Shown here: one piece after another, positions 8,220 through 16,752 of the stretch | How positions within the stretch are numbered: position 1 is the stretch's first letter | How the letters are laid out: each line of letters starts with the position of its first letter | Origin: Nonomuraea gerenzanensis | Lineage (GTDB): Bacteria > Actinomycetota > Actinomycetes > Streptosporangiales > Streptosporangiaceae | NCBI RefSeq assembly: GCF_020215645.1 | Contig: NZ_CP084058.1 | Location: forward strand, 9,734,001 to 9,798,000 | Length of the DNA stretch: 64,000 nucleotides | Reading direction: 5' to 3' | Notes under the pieces: model-generated | Database searches by the model: none | Seen by the model: the letters and a program-made list of their open reading frames with translations, nothing else | What the model was told of the DNA's origin: nothing | Made by a program: the position numbers and the translations under genes

Positions 8220-9082
8220 GTGTTCTCCTTGCCGACGAACCGGCGCTGGATCAGCGAGACGACCAGCACGATGGCGAAGAGCACCATCCCCCAGGTGGCC
8301 GCGTAGCCGAACTCCCAGAACCTGAAGCCGCGTTCGAAGATGCCGTAGATGAGGGTGTAGCTGGCCTTGGCGGGCCCGCCGCCGGTCATCACGTAGATCG
8401 TGTCGAAGACCTGGAACGAGGAGATGGTCTCGATCACCAGCACGAAGAAGATCGCCGGCTTCAGCAGGGGCAGGGTGATGCTGCGGAAGCGCTGCCACGG
8501 GCCGGCCCCGTCCACCCTGGCCGCCTCCAGATAGGAGCCGGGGATGGCCTTCAGCCCCGCCAGCAGGATCAGCATCGAGTAGCCGAAGCCCTTCCAGCAG
8601 GAGACGACGGCCAGGGCGGGCAGCACCAGCTCGGCCCGCTCCATGAAGCCGACGGGCCCCAGGTCCAGCTTGGCCAGCATCCCGTTGAGCAGCCCGTCGA
8701 ACTCGTAGATCCAGCGCCAGATGAGGCCGGCGAAGACGAAGCTGGTCACGTACGGCAGGAAGAGGATGCCGCGGAACAGCCCGCGCATGAAGACGATCGA
8801 GTTCAGCAGCAGGGCGGTGCAGAGCGAGACGGCCATCACCAGCGGCACGTAGATGACGGTGTAGATCAGCGTGGCCTGAAGGCTGGACCAGAAGTTCGGG
8901 TCGTTGACGAGCCGCGTGTAGTTGTCGGCGCCGACGAAGCTCCACTCGCCGCCGATGTTCCAGTTCGTCAGGCTCATGCCCGCCGCCCCGAGGGTGGGGA
9001 AGATCCTGAAGATCAGGAACAGCACGAGCATCGGGAGCACGAACAGCAGCCCCGTGATCGGGTCACGCAGGCGTTGACGCAC
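8216..9082 (-). CDS. ABC transporter permease, carbohydrate uptake (MalF type)
   Basis: 288 residues. The first membrane helix is at about residues 10-32 (ITGLLFVLPMLVLFLIF), followed by the long loop and five further helices of a CUT1 permease. The EAA motif reads SYLEAARVDGAGPWQRFRSI. It lies between the binding protein gene and the MalG-type permease, and overlaps the latter by 4 bp. A strong hairpin (9107-9131) separates it from the binding-protein gene, which would lower permease expression relative to the binding protein. The substrate cannot be read from the sequence; the neighbouring lyases, epimerase and oxidoreductase suggest a sugar or sugar acid. Confidence 0.92.
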   Translation of the reverse strand: MRQRLRDPITGLLFVLPMLVLFLIFRIFPTLGAAGMSLTNWNIGGEWSFVGADNYTRLVNDPNFWSSLQATLIYTVIYVPLVMAVSLCTALLLNSIVFMRGLFRGILFLPYVTSFVFAGLIWRWIYEFDGLLNGMLAKLDLGPVGFMERAELVLPALAVVSCWKGFGYSMLILLAGLKAIPGSYLEAARVDGAGPWQRFRSITLPLLKPAIFFVLVIETISSFQVFDTIYVMTGGGPAKASYTLIYGIFERGFRFWEFGYAATWGMVLFAIVLVVSLIQRRFVGKENT

Positions 9083-9106
9083 CGGATCTCACACCCTTCC
9101 GAGCAG

Positions 9107-9131
9107 GCGGGCCGCCCCCGAAGCGGCCCGC
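9107..9131. terminator. Intercistronic stem-loop between binding protein and permeases
   Basis: A perfect 9-bp inverted repeat (GCGGGCCGC, loop of 7, GCGGCCCGC) in the 55-bp gap after the binding protein stop, with no T-run. Such hairpins commonly stabilise the upstream mRNA or partially terminate transcription, giving binding protein in excess. Confidence 0.65.
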
Positions 9132-9137
9132 GTCGTG

Positions 9138-10385
9138 TCAGCCACCGCTGGCCAGCAGGTCGTTGCCCTCCTTGGCGGCGGCGTCGAGGGCCGTCTTGGC
9201 GTCCTCCTCGCCGATCAGCGCCGCCTGGACGTGGGCCGCGACCATCGCCATGACCTGGCGGGCCTTGGGGTGGGTGTCGCCGGGGAAGGCGTACTGCAGC
9301 GACTTGGCGAACTCCTTGGACGTGGCCGACTGGTCGGGGATCGTCACGTCGGTACGCGCGGAGAAGAAGCCCGACTCCTTGGCCAGCGGCCCGGCGACCT
9401 CGGGCGAGGCGATGTAGGCGGCGAGTTTCCTGGCCGCGTCCTTGTTCTCGGAGTGCTTGGCCAGGACCAGGCCGCCGGGGATGCCGAACGCGACCCGCCT
9501 GGTGCCCTCCAGCGGCAGGCCGATGCCCACGTTCTCGGCGCCGATCGCGGCGCCGAGCTGGTCGGCGTTGAGCGCCGTGGCCGCGTGGTACATCGCGGTC
9601 TTGCCGGCGGCGAGCGCGCCGCCCTCGATGTCGTTGCCCTTGCTGGCGGTGTTCTCGGGCAGGCCGCCCGCCGCCTTGAGGTCGAGCAGGAGCTGCAGGC
9701 TGGCGACGCCCTCCTGGCTGTTGACGGTCACGCTCTTGCCGTCGGGGGAGAACACCGAGCCGCCGTTGGCCCACAGGATCGGGTAGAAGCTCTGGTTGAG
9801 CGAGACCTCCGGCTTGCCGGGATAGTCGAGCACGGCGACCTTCTTGGCGGCCAGCTTGGGTGCGGCCTCCTTCAGCTCGGCCAGCGTCTCCGGCACCTTG
9901 GTGACTCCGGCGTCGGCGAAGAGCTTCTTGTTGTAGATGGGGGCGGTGATCGTCTGGTAGACGGGCACGCCGTAGAGCTTGCCGTCCACGGTCAGCGCGG
10001 TGAGGGCGTTGGGCAGGTAGCCGGCCTTGTCGGCCGCGATCACGTCGTCCACGGGCTCCAGGGTGCCCTGCTGGGCGTACTGGGGGATCTGGTCCGGGCC
10101 GAGCACGACCAGGTCGAAGCCCTTCCTGGAGGCCAGCGCCGTGGTGATCTTCTCCTGGCGGCCGTCCCAGGGCTGCTGGTCGACGGTGACGTCGATCGCC
10201 GGGTTCTTGGCCTCGAAGTCCTTCTCGACCTTGTCCCAGAAGGCCTTGTTCTTGGCCTGGTCGGAGATGACGGGGTACATCCAGAGAGTCACCGCGCTCT
10301 TGTCCGAGCCCGAGCCGCCGGAACCGCACCCGCCGATCACGACGCTGAGGGCGACCGCGAGGCCTGCTGCCGCTTTGTTTCTCAT
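9138..10385 (-). CDS. Extracellular solute-binding lipoprotein of ABC importer
   Basis: 415 residues. The N-terminus MRNKAAAGLAVALSVVIGGC is a lipoprotein signal with a lipobox ending at Cys20, followed by a Gly/Ser linker. KSAVTLWMYP and FEAKNPAIDVTVDQQPW match family 1 (MalE-like) binding proteins, and the length is normal. It captures substrate at the outer membrane face for the two permeases downstream. A start of ATG at 10385 fits the signal peptide. Operator E lies 22 bp upstream, so I infer control by the regulator at 11689. Confidence 0.9.
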   Translation of the reverse strand: MRNKAAAGLAVALSVVIGGCGSGGSGSDKSAVTLWMYPVISDQAKNKAFWDKVEKDFEAKNPAIDVTVDQQPWDGRQEKITTALASRKGFDLVVLGPDQIPQYAQQGTLEPVDDVIAADKAGYLPNALTALTVDGKLYGVPVYQTITAPIYNKKLFADAGVTKVPETLAELKEAAPKLAAKKVAVLDYPGKPEVSLNQSFYPILWANGGSVFSPDGKSVTVNSQEGVASLQLLLDLKAAGGLPENTASKGNDIEGGALAAGKTAMYHAATALNADQLGAAIGAENVGIGLPLEGTRRVAFGIPGGLVLAKHSENKDAARKLAAYIASPEVAGPLAKESGFFSARTDVTIPDQSATSKEFAKSLQYAFPGDTHPKARQVMAMVAAHVQAALIGEEDAKTALDAAAKEGNDLLASGG

Positions 10386-10406
10386 CGGCGGCGATCCTTT
10401 CCTGAA

Positions 10407-10424
10407 TACCGGTCCTGACCGAAA
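10407..10424. promoter_or_regulatory. Putative operator E of the 18-bp palindrome family
   Basis: TACCGGTCCTGACCGAAA retains the core CGGTC-N2-GACCG with altered flanks. It lies just upstream of the binding-protein start (10385, minus). Confidence 0.5.
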
Positions 10425-10471
10425 CCTAGTGATCGGGGGTGGCCCGGTCAATGCCTGATACATGAACGTGA

Positions 10472-11641
10472 CTAGGGGTGGGCGGAGTGGCTCGCGATGG
10501 CTTCCGTGATGGCCTTGACGTGCTCGGACGTGTAGTGCTCGTTCCAGTCGAGGGTCAGCAGCGTGGCGGCGACCAGGCGTTCGGCCTCCGGGCACGGGGC
10601 CGGGCGGTAGCCCTCCAGGGGGTAGCGGGAGGAGCCGTAGACGGGGCCGTCCCACAGCGGGGCCCGGTTGAGGGGCTCCTTCAGGTAACCGGCCCGTGCC
10701 GGAATCCCGGCCGCGGACAGGCGCGCCGCCAGCTCGGGCGCGCCTCCGCCGGGCAGGACGAGCGGGAACAGCCACCACGCGTGCCCGGCGGGCCGCGGCA
10801 GCCCCAGCTCGACCCCCTCCGCCTTCAGCCCGCGCAGGGCCTCGACGAGCTCGCCGGCCGTGCGGCGCCTGGACGCGACGACCCCGGGCAGCTTCGCGAG
10901 CTGGGCGCGGGCCACCGCCGCCTGCAGCTCGGTCATCCGGTAGTTCAGGCCCAGGCTCTCGTGCGAGCGTCCCGCCGCCCGGTCCCAGCCCTTGTCCGCG
11001 AACAGCCGCATGCGCCTGGCCAGCTCGTCGTCGTCGGTGAGCGCCAGGCCGCCGTCGCCGCAGGTGATGTGCTTCCACTGCTGCAGGCTCAGGGTGCCGA
11101 CGTGGCCGGCCGTGCCCGCGTACCGGCCGCCGGGCAGCTCGGTCAGCCACGCCTGCGCGCAGTCCTCGATGAGCGTGAGGCCGTGCCGGTCGGCCAGCCT
11201 GCGCAGCTCCTCGACCTTGGCGGGCGCGCCGAACAGGTGCACCACCATGATCGCGCGGGTGCGCGGCCCGATGAGCGCCGCCACGGCGTCCGGATCGAGG
11301 TTGCCGTCGGCCGGGTCCACGTCGGCGAAGACAGGAACCGCGTTCTGCGCCAAGATGGGGGCCACGGTCCCGAAGTCCGTGATCGGCGTCGTGATGATCT
11401 CGTCACCGGGGTCCGGCGCCGCCGCCACGACCGACAGGTGGAGGGCCGCGGTGCCGGATGCGCACGAGATCGCGTGGCGGGAGCCGTACAGCTCCGCCAC
11501 CTCGCGTTCGAGTGCCCGCGCCTCGGTCCCCCACACGGAGTTGAGCATGCCGGAGCGGATGACGCGGTCCAGCGCGGCCACCTCCTCGTCGCCGAGGGTG
11601 CGGCCCGCGGGCTCGGCCATGTTGGGAAAGTGCAGGGTCAC
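10472..11641 (-). CDS. DegT/DnrJ/EryC1/StrS family aminotransferase
   Basis: 389 residues, the usual length for PLP-dependent sugar aminotransferases of this fold. ISCASGTAALHLS is the cofactor phosphate-binding turn, LIEDCAQAW carries the Asp that pairs with the pyridine nitrogen, and LQQWKHITCGDGG contains the Schiff-base Lys. GTG at 11641 is preceded by AAAGG. The family transaminates keto-sugars, or in some members acts as a dehydratase. Its position, divergent from the regulator and beside a sugar importer, makes amino-sugar metabolism plausible. Operator C lies immediately upstream. Confidence 0.88.
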   Translation of the reverse strand: MTLHFPNMAEPAGRTLGDEEVAALDRVIRSGMLNSVWGTEARALEREVAELYGSRHAISCASGTAALHLSVVAAAPDPGDEIITTPITDFGTVAPILAQNAVPVFADVDPADGNLDPDAVAALIGPRTRAIMVVHLFGAPAKVEELRRLADRHGLTLIEDCAQAWLTELPGGRYAGTAGHVGTLSLQQWKHITCGDGGLALTDDDELARRMRLFADKGWDRAAGRSHESLGLNYRMTELQAAVARAQLAKLPGVVASRRRTAGELVEALRGLKAEGVELGLPRPAGHAWWLFPLVLPGGGAPELAARLSAAGIPARAGYLKEPLNRAPLWDGPVYGSSRYPLEGYRPAPCPEAERLVAATLLTLDWNEHYTSEHVKAITEAIASHSAHP

Positions 11642-11650
11642 CGGATAGCC

Positions 11651-11668
11651 TTTCGGTCTAGACCGTAA
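11651..11668. promoter_or_regulatory. Putative operator C of the 18-bp palindrome family
   Basis: TTTCGGTCTAGACCGTAA, one mismatch from a perfect palindrome. It sits in the 47-bp divergent gap between the aminotransferase (minus) and the regulator (plus), consistent with autoregulation. Confidence 0.7.
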
Positions 11669-11688
11669 AGTAGGGGAAGGAGACGCGG

Positions 11689-12894
11689 GTGGGTTTCGTC
11701 ATCGGAGTCGTCGGCCCGCACGATCTGGTCGACGACGTCGCGGCCACCTGCGAGGAGCAGCCGGGCGTGAGCGCGCTCCGGCTCGACTACGACCACGAGT
11801 CGCAGGCGCCGGCCATCGTCGAGGCGCACGCGACCTCGGTCGAGGGCTGGCTGTTCACCGGCATCGTGCCGTACATGCTGGCACGCGGCGCCGACGTGCT
11901 CACCCGGCCCGCCGTGTTCGTCGACTACTCGGGCGCGACGCTGCTGAGCGCCCTGGTGCGGCTCCAGCACGAGGGGCAGGACATCACGCGCCTGTCCATC
12001 GACACCATCTCGCCCGCCGACGTCACCGCCACCTACGTCGAGGCCGGGCTGCCCACCGGCGAGCTGCGCACGCTCGGCTACCGGCCCGAGACCACCTCCA
12101 AGAAGATCATCGCCTTCCACCGCCGCTCGCCCGACCACCCGGTGATCACCTGCCTCAGCTCGGTGCACGAGGCGTTGCGCGAGGAGATGCAGGTGCTGCG
12201 GCTGGCGCCGTCGGACCATTCGGTGCGCACGGCGCTGCGCCAGCTCCTGCTCACCGCCGAGGGGCAGGCGCAGGAGGACGCGCAGATCGCGCTCGGCCTG
12301 GTGGAGGTCGACAGCGAGGAGGGCCTGCTGCGCGAGGCCGGTGCGCTGGCCGGCACGCTGGCCGGGTTCCGCGGGGGCAAGCACCTGCTGGTAACCACCC
12401 GCGGCCCGCTCCACGAGGCCACGGGCGGCTTCACGGGGCTGCCCATGCTGGCGCGGCTGGCCAATCACAGCAGCGTGGCCCGGGTGGGGTTCGGCCTCGG
12501 GCGCAGCGCCGCCGAGGCCGAGAGCCTGGCCCGCCGCGCGCTGGCCAGGGCGCGGCGCATCGGGAACGTGGCCGCCGTGCTGTCGCTGCGCGCCGACACC
12601 GACATCGTGCTCGAATCGGTGATCAGCGCGCCCGCCGGCGGGCAGAACCTGCCGCTGATCGCGCGCCGCGTGGGATTGTCGGTGCCGACCCTGGAGAAGC
12701 TGCTGGAGGCCCGCGACGCGGCCGGCGGCGAGGCGCTGACCACGCGCGAGATCGCCGAGCGGCTCGCCGTCCAGCAACGCACCGCCCGGCGCATGCTGCA
12801 CCGGCTGGAGCTGGCCGGGCTGGCCGAACGCACGGGCAACCTGACCAGCGGATCCAGCGGCCGTCCCCTCACCCTCTACCGCCTCACCCTGTAA
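11689..12894 (+). CDS. Transcription regulator with GGDEF-like sensory part and C-terminal winged helix
   Basis: 401 residues from a GTG with GGAAGGAG 8 bases upstream. The N-terminus (GFVIGVVGPHDLVDD) looks like a Rossmann-type sensory domain, with GWLFTGIVPYML and VFVDYSGATLLSAL following. Residues around 255-290 (VGFGLGRSAAEAESLARRAL) resemble the degenerate GGDEF/GTP-cyclohydrolase III-like domain found in some regulators. The last 75 residues (LTTREIAERLAVQQRTARRMLHRLELAGLAERTG) are a winged helix-turn-helix. It is the only regulator in the locus, and palindromes of one family lie at five promoters including its own. The ligand is unknown. Confidence 0.75.
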   Translation: MGFVIGVVGPHDLVDDVAATCEEQPGVSALRLDYDHESQAPAIVEAHATSVEGWLFTGIVPYMLARGADVLTRPAVFVDYSGATLLSALVRLQHEGQDITRLSIDTISPADVTATYVEAGLPTGELRTLGYRPETTSKKIIAFHRRSPDHPVITCLSSVHEALREEMQVLRLAPSDHSVRTALRQLLLTAEGQAQEDAQIALGLVEVDSEEGLLREAGALAGTLAGFRGGKHLLVTTRGPLHEATGGFTGLPMLARLANHSSVARVGFGLGRSAAEAESLARRALARARRIGNVAAVLSLRADTDIVLESVISAPAGGQNLPLIARRVGLSVPTLEKLLEARDAAGGEALTTREIAERLAVQQRTARRMLHRLELAGLAERTGNLTSGSSGRPLTLYRLTL

Positions 12895-12906
12895 GCCGTC
12901 GTCTGC

Positions 12907-14022
12907 TCAGGCCAGCCATCGGTCCAGCCCCTGCGCGACGAAGTCGTCGTCGCGCAGCCACGGGTAGGCGGCCCAGACGCGGTCGATCTCGGCGAGCTGC
13001 CCGGGAGACAGGTCCTCCTCCGGGTCCAGGCACCAGCGGCCCGCCAGCAGCCCCTGGCGGCGCAGCACCTCGTGGATGCCCGGGATGCAGCCGCGGAAGC
13101 CGTTCGCCGAGTCGAAGATGGCCGCGTTGGCGTCGGTGAGGTGACCGTCCAGGCCGAGCAGCCGGCGCACCGCGGCGTCGTCGCCGGAACGTGCCAGCGC
13201 GGCCTCCTCCAGCAGCTCCACCGCCCGCCGCACCCACACGGCCCACTGGCCGAGCAGCCCGCCGACGAACTCCACCTCCACCTGCCGCCCGTCCACGACC
13301 ACCCGGTGCGAGGTGATGAGATCGGCCAGGATGTGGTCGTCGTTGCCGGTGTAGAGCGCCACCTCCCCGGCCCGGCCCGCCCGTACGACGCCGTGCAGCA
13401 CGTCCAGCGTGCGATACCGGTCGAAGGGCGCGACCTTGACGCCCACGACGGACTCGATGCTCGCCAGCCGCGTCCAGAACTCGCGCGACAGTTGCCGCCC
13501 GCCCACGGCGGGCTGCAGGTAGAAGCCGATCACGGGCAGCACCTCGCCCACGGCCCTGGCCCGCTCGATCAGCCCGTCCTCGTCGAGCTCCCGGTACGGG
13601 CTCAGCAACACCATGTGATAGCCGAGCGACCGGGCCAGCTCCGCCTCCGCCACCGCCTGCTCGGTGGGCCCGGTAGCGCCGGCCACCAGCACCACCTCCC
13701 GCTCGAACTCCTTGGCCGCGCCCGCGGCCAGTTCGAGCACGGGCGCGAGCAGGCCGGTGCCGTGGATGGCGAACTGCGTGGTGTGCACGCCCACCGCCAG
13801 CCCACCCGCGCCGGCCTCGACGTAGTAGCGGGTCAGCGCGCGCTGGCGGCGCTCGTCCAGCTTCCTGTCCTCGGTCAGGGCCAGCGGATGCGCCGGGATC
13901 ACCAGACCGCGCCTGAACAGGTCACGTACGGACCTCTGCGCCTCCGGAGTCCGTACGACCGAGGCGTGCGCCCCCGAAGCCGGAACTGCTGCGGTTTGTG
14001 CCTCTGAAGCCGTGCCGAGCAC
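12907..14022 (-). CDS. DapA-family aldolase/lyase-like protein
   Basis: 371 residues from the GTG at 14022, which has GGGGGA 7-8 bases upstream; a GTG at 14055 is possible but lacks a ribosome site. RRGLVIPAHPLAL, GFYLQPAVGG (candidate catalytic Tyr) and VVGVKVAPFDRY (candidate Schiff-base Lys) place it in the DapA superfamily, though it is longer at the C-terminus than classical members. It probably forms an operon with the epimerase-like gene just upstream (38-bp gap) under operator D. It ends 12 bp from the convergent regulator gene. Confidence 0.72.
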   Translation of the reverse strand: MLGTASEAQTAAVPASGAHASVVRTPEAQRSVRDLFRRGLVIPAHPLALTEDRKLDERRQRALTRYYVEAGAGGLAVGVHTTQFAIHGTGLLAPVLELAAGAAKEFEREVVLVAGATGPTEQAVAEAELARSLGYHMVLLSPYRELDEDGLIERARAVGEVLPVIGFYLQPAVGGRQLSREFWTRLASIESVVGVKVAPFDRYRTLDVLHGVVRAGRAGEVALYTGNDDHILADLITSHRVVVDGRQVEVEFVGGLLGQWAVWVRRAVELLEEAALARSGDDAAVRRLLGLDGHLTDANAAIFDSANGFRGCIPGIHEVLRRQGLLAGRWCLDPEEDLSPGQLAEIDRVWAAYPWLRDDDFVAQGLDRWLA

Positions 14023-14060
14023 GTGAGGTCCCCCTTTGCCGTGTGAAGTGCGCACGTGCG

Positions 14061-15068
14061 TCAGAAACGTCCGTCGCGGCGCTCGAACTTGGTGGGCTTG
14101 CCCAGCAGCGGCCCGCCGCCGGCGACCCAGCGCGCCGTGTGCTCGATCAGCTCGGCGGGGGTCAGCTCGGGGTAGCCGAACAGGCGGTGGCAGCGCGACG
14201 CGTTCGACAGCAGCGCCGTCGGCGCCTCCTCCCCGGTGAACACCGGCTCCTTGCCGAGCGCCTCGCCGAGCGCCCGCGCCGCCTGCCGCACCGAGATCAG
14301 CTCGGGTCCTGTGACGTTGAGCACGTACGGCGGCACGTCGGCGAGCAGCAGCGACCGCAGCGCCACCTCGTTGGCGTAGCCCTGCCAGACCACGTTCACC
14401 TGACCCGTCGTCAGGTCGATCGGCTCCCCGGCGAGCACCTTCTGCGCGAGGTCGACCAGCACGCCGTAACGCAACTCGACCGCGTAGTTGAGGCGCAGCA
14501 GCGACATGGGCGTGCGGTTCCGCTCGGCGAAGTACGTCAGCACGCGCTCCCTGCCCAGGCAGCTCATCGCGTAGTCGCCGACAGGACCGGTGGGCGAGCC
14601 CTCGGTGCTGCCGCCGCCGGTGACGGGGACGAGGGGATAGACGTTCCCGGTGGACAGCGCCGCGATCCTGCTGCCCGCGAACCGGTCGGCGACGCGGCCC
14701 GGCAGGTAGGTGTTGGTGAACCAGGCGGCGTGCGCGCGGCCGCTCGTGCCGAACTTGGCGCCGACCAGGAACACCACGTGGGGCGCGTCCGGCAGCTCGC
14801 GCAGCGCGCCCTCGTCGGCGACGTCGGCCGCGACCACCGTGGCGCCCTCGTCCTGGAGGGCCTGGGCCAGACCCGGCTCGGAGAAGCGGGACACCGCGAT
14901 GATCCGCCTGTCACCGCCGGTGGCCTTCAGCGCCAGGCGTACGAGGCTCGGGCCGAGCTTGCCGCCGGCGCCGAGGATCATGATGTCGCCGTCGAGCTTG
15001 CCCAGATCGTCGACGAGCCCGGGGCTCGGCCGTGCCAGCCGCTCCTCGAGTTCCGCTGTCGTGCGCAC
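14061..15068 (-). CDS. NAD(P)-dependent epimerase/dehydratase-like protein
   Basis: 335 residues. The Rossmann glycine-rich motif is GAGGKLGPSLV (about residues 32-42), and VVFLVGAKFG and NTYLPGRVADRF fit extended SDR enzymes. Where active SDRs have YxxxK this protein has YAMSCLGRE, so the catalytic Lys appears absent or shifted. GGAGGAGACC precedes the GTG start. First gene of an operon with the DapA-like protein at 12907; operator D, the best palindrome in the window, lies 22 bp upstream. Probably acts on a nucleotide- or acyl-sugar derivative, but the substrate is not identifiable. Confidence 0.75.
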   Translation of the reverse strand: MRTTAELEERLARPSPGLVDDLGKLDGDIMILGAGGKLGPSLVRLALKATGGDRRIIAVSRFSEPGLAQALQDEGATVVAADVADEGALRELPDAPHVVFLVGAKFGTSGRAHAAWFTNTYLPGRVADRFAGSRIAALSTGNVYPLVPVTGGGSTEGSPTGPVGDYAMSCLGRERVLTYFAERNRTPMSLLRLNYAVELRYGVLVDLAQKVLAGEPIDLTTGQVNVVWQGYANEVALRSLLLADVPPYVLNVTGPELISVRQAARALGEALGKEPVFTGEEAPTALLSNASRCHRLFGYPELTPAELIEHTARWVAGGGPLLGKPTKFERRDGRF

Positions 15069-15089
15069 GCGGTCTCCTCCATCCTCGAT

Positions 15090-15107
15090 TTACGGTCCAG
15101 ACCGTAA
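15090..15107. promoter_or_regulatory. Putative operator D, perfect palindrome of the 18-bp family
   Basis: TTACGGTCCAGACCGTAA: two perfect 8-bp arms around CA. It lies 22 bp upstream of the epimerase-like gene and defines the consensus used for the other four sites. Confidence 0.75.
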
Positions 15108-15164
15108 CTGGGCGATGCTGCGGCTGTCAACGGCAGGGCCGACTCACAGGACGGGAGGAGGCGG

Positions 15165-16049
15165 TCAGAAGTCCTCGCGCGCCCGGACCAGCACGTCGAG
15201 GACGGCCCTGGTCTCGCTCCACGGCACCGGGCTCGGCGCGCCGCCCACCATCGCGAGGAACGCCTCGACCGTCCCCTCGTACCCGAGCCCGCGCACCGGA
15301 TCGTCCCCGCTCTCGATCACGAACGTCTCGCTGCCGTCCCGCTTGTGCAGCGTGACGCTGTAGGACTCCGACTCGGACACGCCGAGGATCTCCACGGTGC
15401 CGGGGATGCCGTCGTCCCAGCGCAGCGCCATCACCCCGGTGTCCTCCGAGCGGAGCGTGGCGTAGTGCCGCCGCGCCCCCGCCGCGCCCACCAGCCGTAC
15501 GCCGGGCCCGAGCAGCGCCACCAGCAGCTCCACCCCGTGGATGCCCATGGTGACCATCGTGCCGCCGCCCTCCCCCGGCGTGTCCTGCCAGGCGTTGTAG
15601 CCGGTCGCCCACAGGCCCACGTCGTGCCGTACGGTCGCCCGTACCGCCAGCACCTGGCTGCGATCGACCCGCGCGCCCGCGAAGGCGGGGGCGAACCGCA
15701 GCACCGACCCGGACAGGACCCGATCATGGATGGGCAGCCGGTCGAGCTGCTCCAGCTGCGCCCGGCTGGCGGCGGCGGGCTTGTTCACGAAGCACGGCAG
15801 CCCGGTCTCCAGCACCTTCGCCAGCGCCTGCGGGACCTGCGGGTTGGGCACGGTCAGCACCACCCCGTCGAGCCGGCCCGCCAGCACCTCAGCCAAGCTG
15901 CCGGCCACCTTGGCCCGCGGGTGCTCCTCGGTGAACCGGCCGAGCCGCTCCGGGTCCTGCTCCCACACCACCAGCTCGGCATGGCGGGACAGGGTGCGGG
16001 CGTCGGTGTAGGGGTGACTGGTGGCGAGCCCGGCGAGTGCGATGCGCAC
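15165..16049 (-). CDS. Gfo/Idh/MocA family oxidoreductase
   Basis: 294 residues. GTG at 16049 is preferred because GGAAGGAC lies 7 bases upstream; an ATG at 16064 is in frame. VRIALAGLATSHPYTDA is the NAD(P)-binding N-terminus, VVLTVPNPQVPQAL and CFVNKPAA carry the family EKP-like motif (here NKP), and ATGYNAWQDTPGEGGGTMVTMGIHGVELL is the substrate-domain region containing the usual G-x-H. Enzymes of this family oxidise inositols, sugars or sugar acids. It completes the catabolic locus but has no copy of the palindrome at its promoter. Confidence 0.82.
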   Translation of the reverse strand: MRIALAGLATSHPYTDARTLSRHAELVVWEQDPERLGRFTEEHPRAKVAGSLAEVLAGRLDGVVLTVPNPQVPQALAKVLETGLPCFVNKPAAASRAQLEQLDRLPIHDRVLSGSVLRFAPAFAGARVDRSQVLAVRATVRHDVGLWATGYNAWQDTPGEGGGTMVTMGIHGVELLVALLGPGVRLVGAAGARRHYATLRSEDTGVMALRWDDGIPGTVEILGVSESESYSVTLHKRDGSETFVIESGDDPVRGLGYEGTVEAFLAMVGGAPSPVPWSETRAVLDVLVRAREDF

Positions 16050-16191
16050 GGCTTGTCCTTCCATGTCCGGCAACGGGTGCGGAAAGCGTAGCCAAGCCCG
16101 CCGGCGCCGATTTCGCGCGCCTGGTTCGTGGACCAGCGGTCTAAGATCGCTTCGGCGCCGTGCCGTTGACCCCCCTCGACATCGGAGCATC

Positions 16192-16752
16192 GTGTCAAGT
16201 CGCAACCAGCTCGACCAGTGGGCGTACTTCGAGGAGCGCGGGCTGGCGGAGAGGTTCGAGTGCTCGTGGATCGAGGCGCCCGATCACCGCGCGGTGTCCG
16301 CCGCGCTGCGGGCCGAGGAGGAGACGCTCGCCTGCGATTTGGACCAGGCGCGGCGGTGGTATCGCGCCCATTCGGGGGAGGATCTCGTCTGGGTGGCCGA
16401 GCACAGCCCCGGCTGGGTCAAGGCGTTCACGGTGTCCGGATGGTTTCCGTGGCGGGCACTCGACTCGCTCCCGCAGCCACGCGGCAGAATCTACGACCTG
16501 TCCTATGACGGGCTCGGCGCGATCAGCGAACCGGTCTATTACAACGGCAGCGAATGGGCGGACATCCCCGCCGAGCACTGGGAGCGTCCCAGGCAGGAAG
16601 GGGCAGGTCTCGTCGGCTCGGGCGGCCTCGCAGAGGAGATGAACTTCTACCTCGCCGCGCTGGCGTACACGACCGGCCGGTTCATCGACGACACCTGGTT
16701 CAGCACGCCAGGGCTGCTCTGCCGCATCCCGGAAGGAGCCTGGCCCCGATGA
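16192..16752 (+). CDS. Hypothetical protein, first of a related pair
   Basis: 186 residues from a GTG with GGAG upstream. No known domain recognised. It is rich in Trp and acidic residues (QWAYFEERGLAERFECSWIEA, WFPWRALDSL, MNFYLAALAYTTGRFIDDTWF). The following gene overlaps it by 4 bp and encodes a protein of the same plan (both open QW-x-x-x-x-x-x-GLA-x-x-F-x-x-W-E/IE and end AGRM/TGRFxDxxW), so the two arose by tandem duplication. No signal peptide or membrane helix. They may form a heteromer. Confidence 0.7.
   Translation: MSSRNQLDQWAYFEERGLAERFECSWIEAPDHRAVSAALRAEEETLACDLDQARRWYRAHSGEDLVWVAEHSPGWVKAFTVSGWFPWRALDSLPQPRGRIYDLSYDGLGAISEPVYYNGSEWADIPAEHWERPRQEGAGLVGSGGLAEEMNFYLAALAYTTGRFIDDTWFSTPGLLCRIPEGAWPR

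Noticed and set aside
13926..13956. Inverted repeat GTACGGAC...GTCCGTAC near the N-terminus of the second DapA-like gene
   Set aside because: Lies within coding sequence, does not match the 18-bp operator family, and CGTACGG words are frequent in this DNA.
16110..16150. GGACCAGCGGTC element upstream of the gene pair at 16192, considered as a sixth copy of the locus palindrome
   Set aside because: The half-sites are in the opposite order (GACC before GGTC) with different spacing and lack the TTA/TAA flanks.
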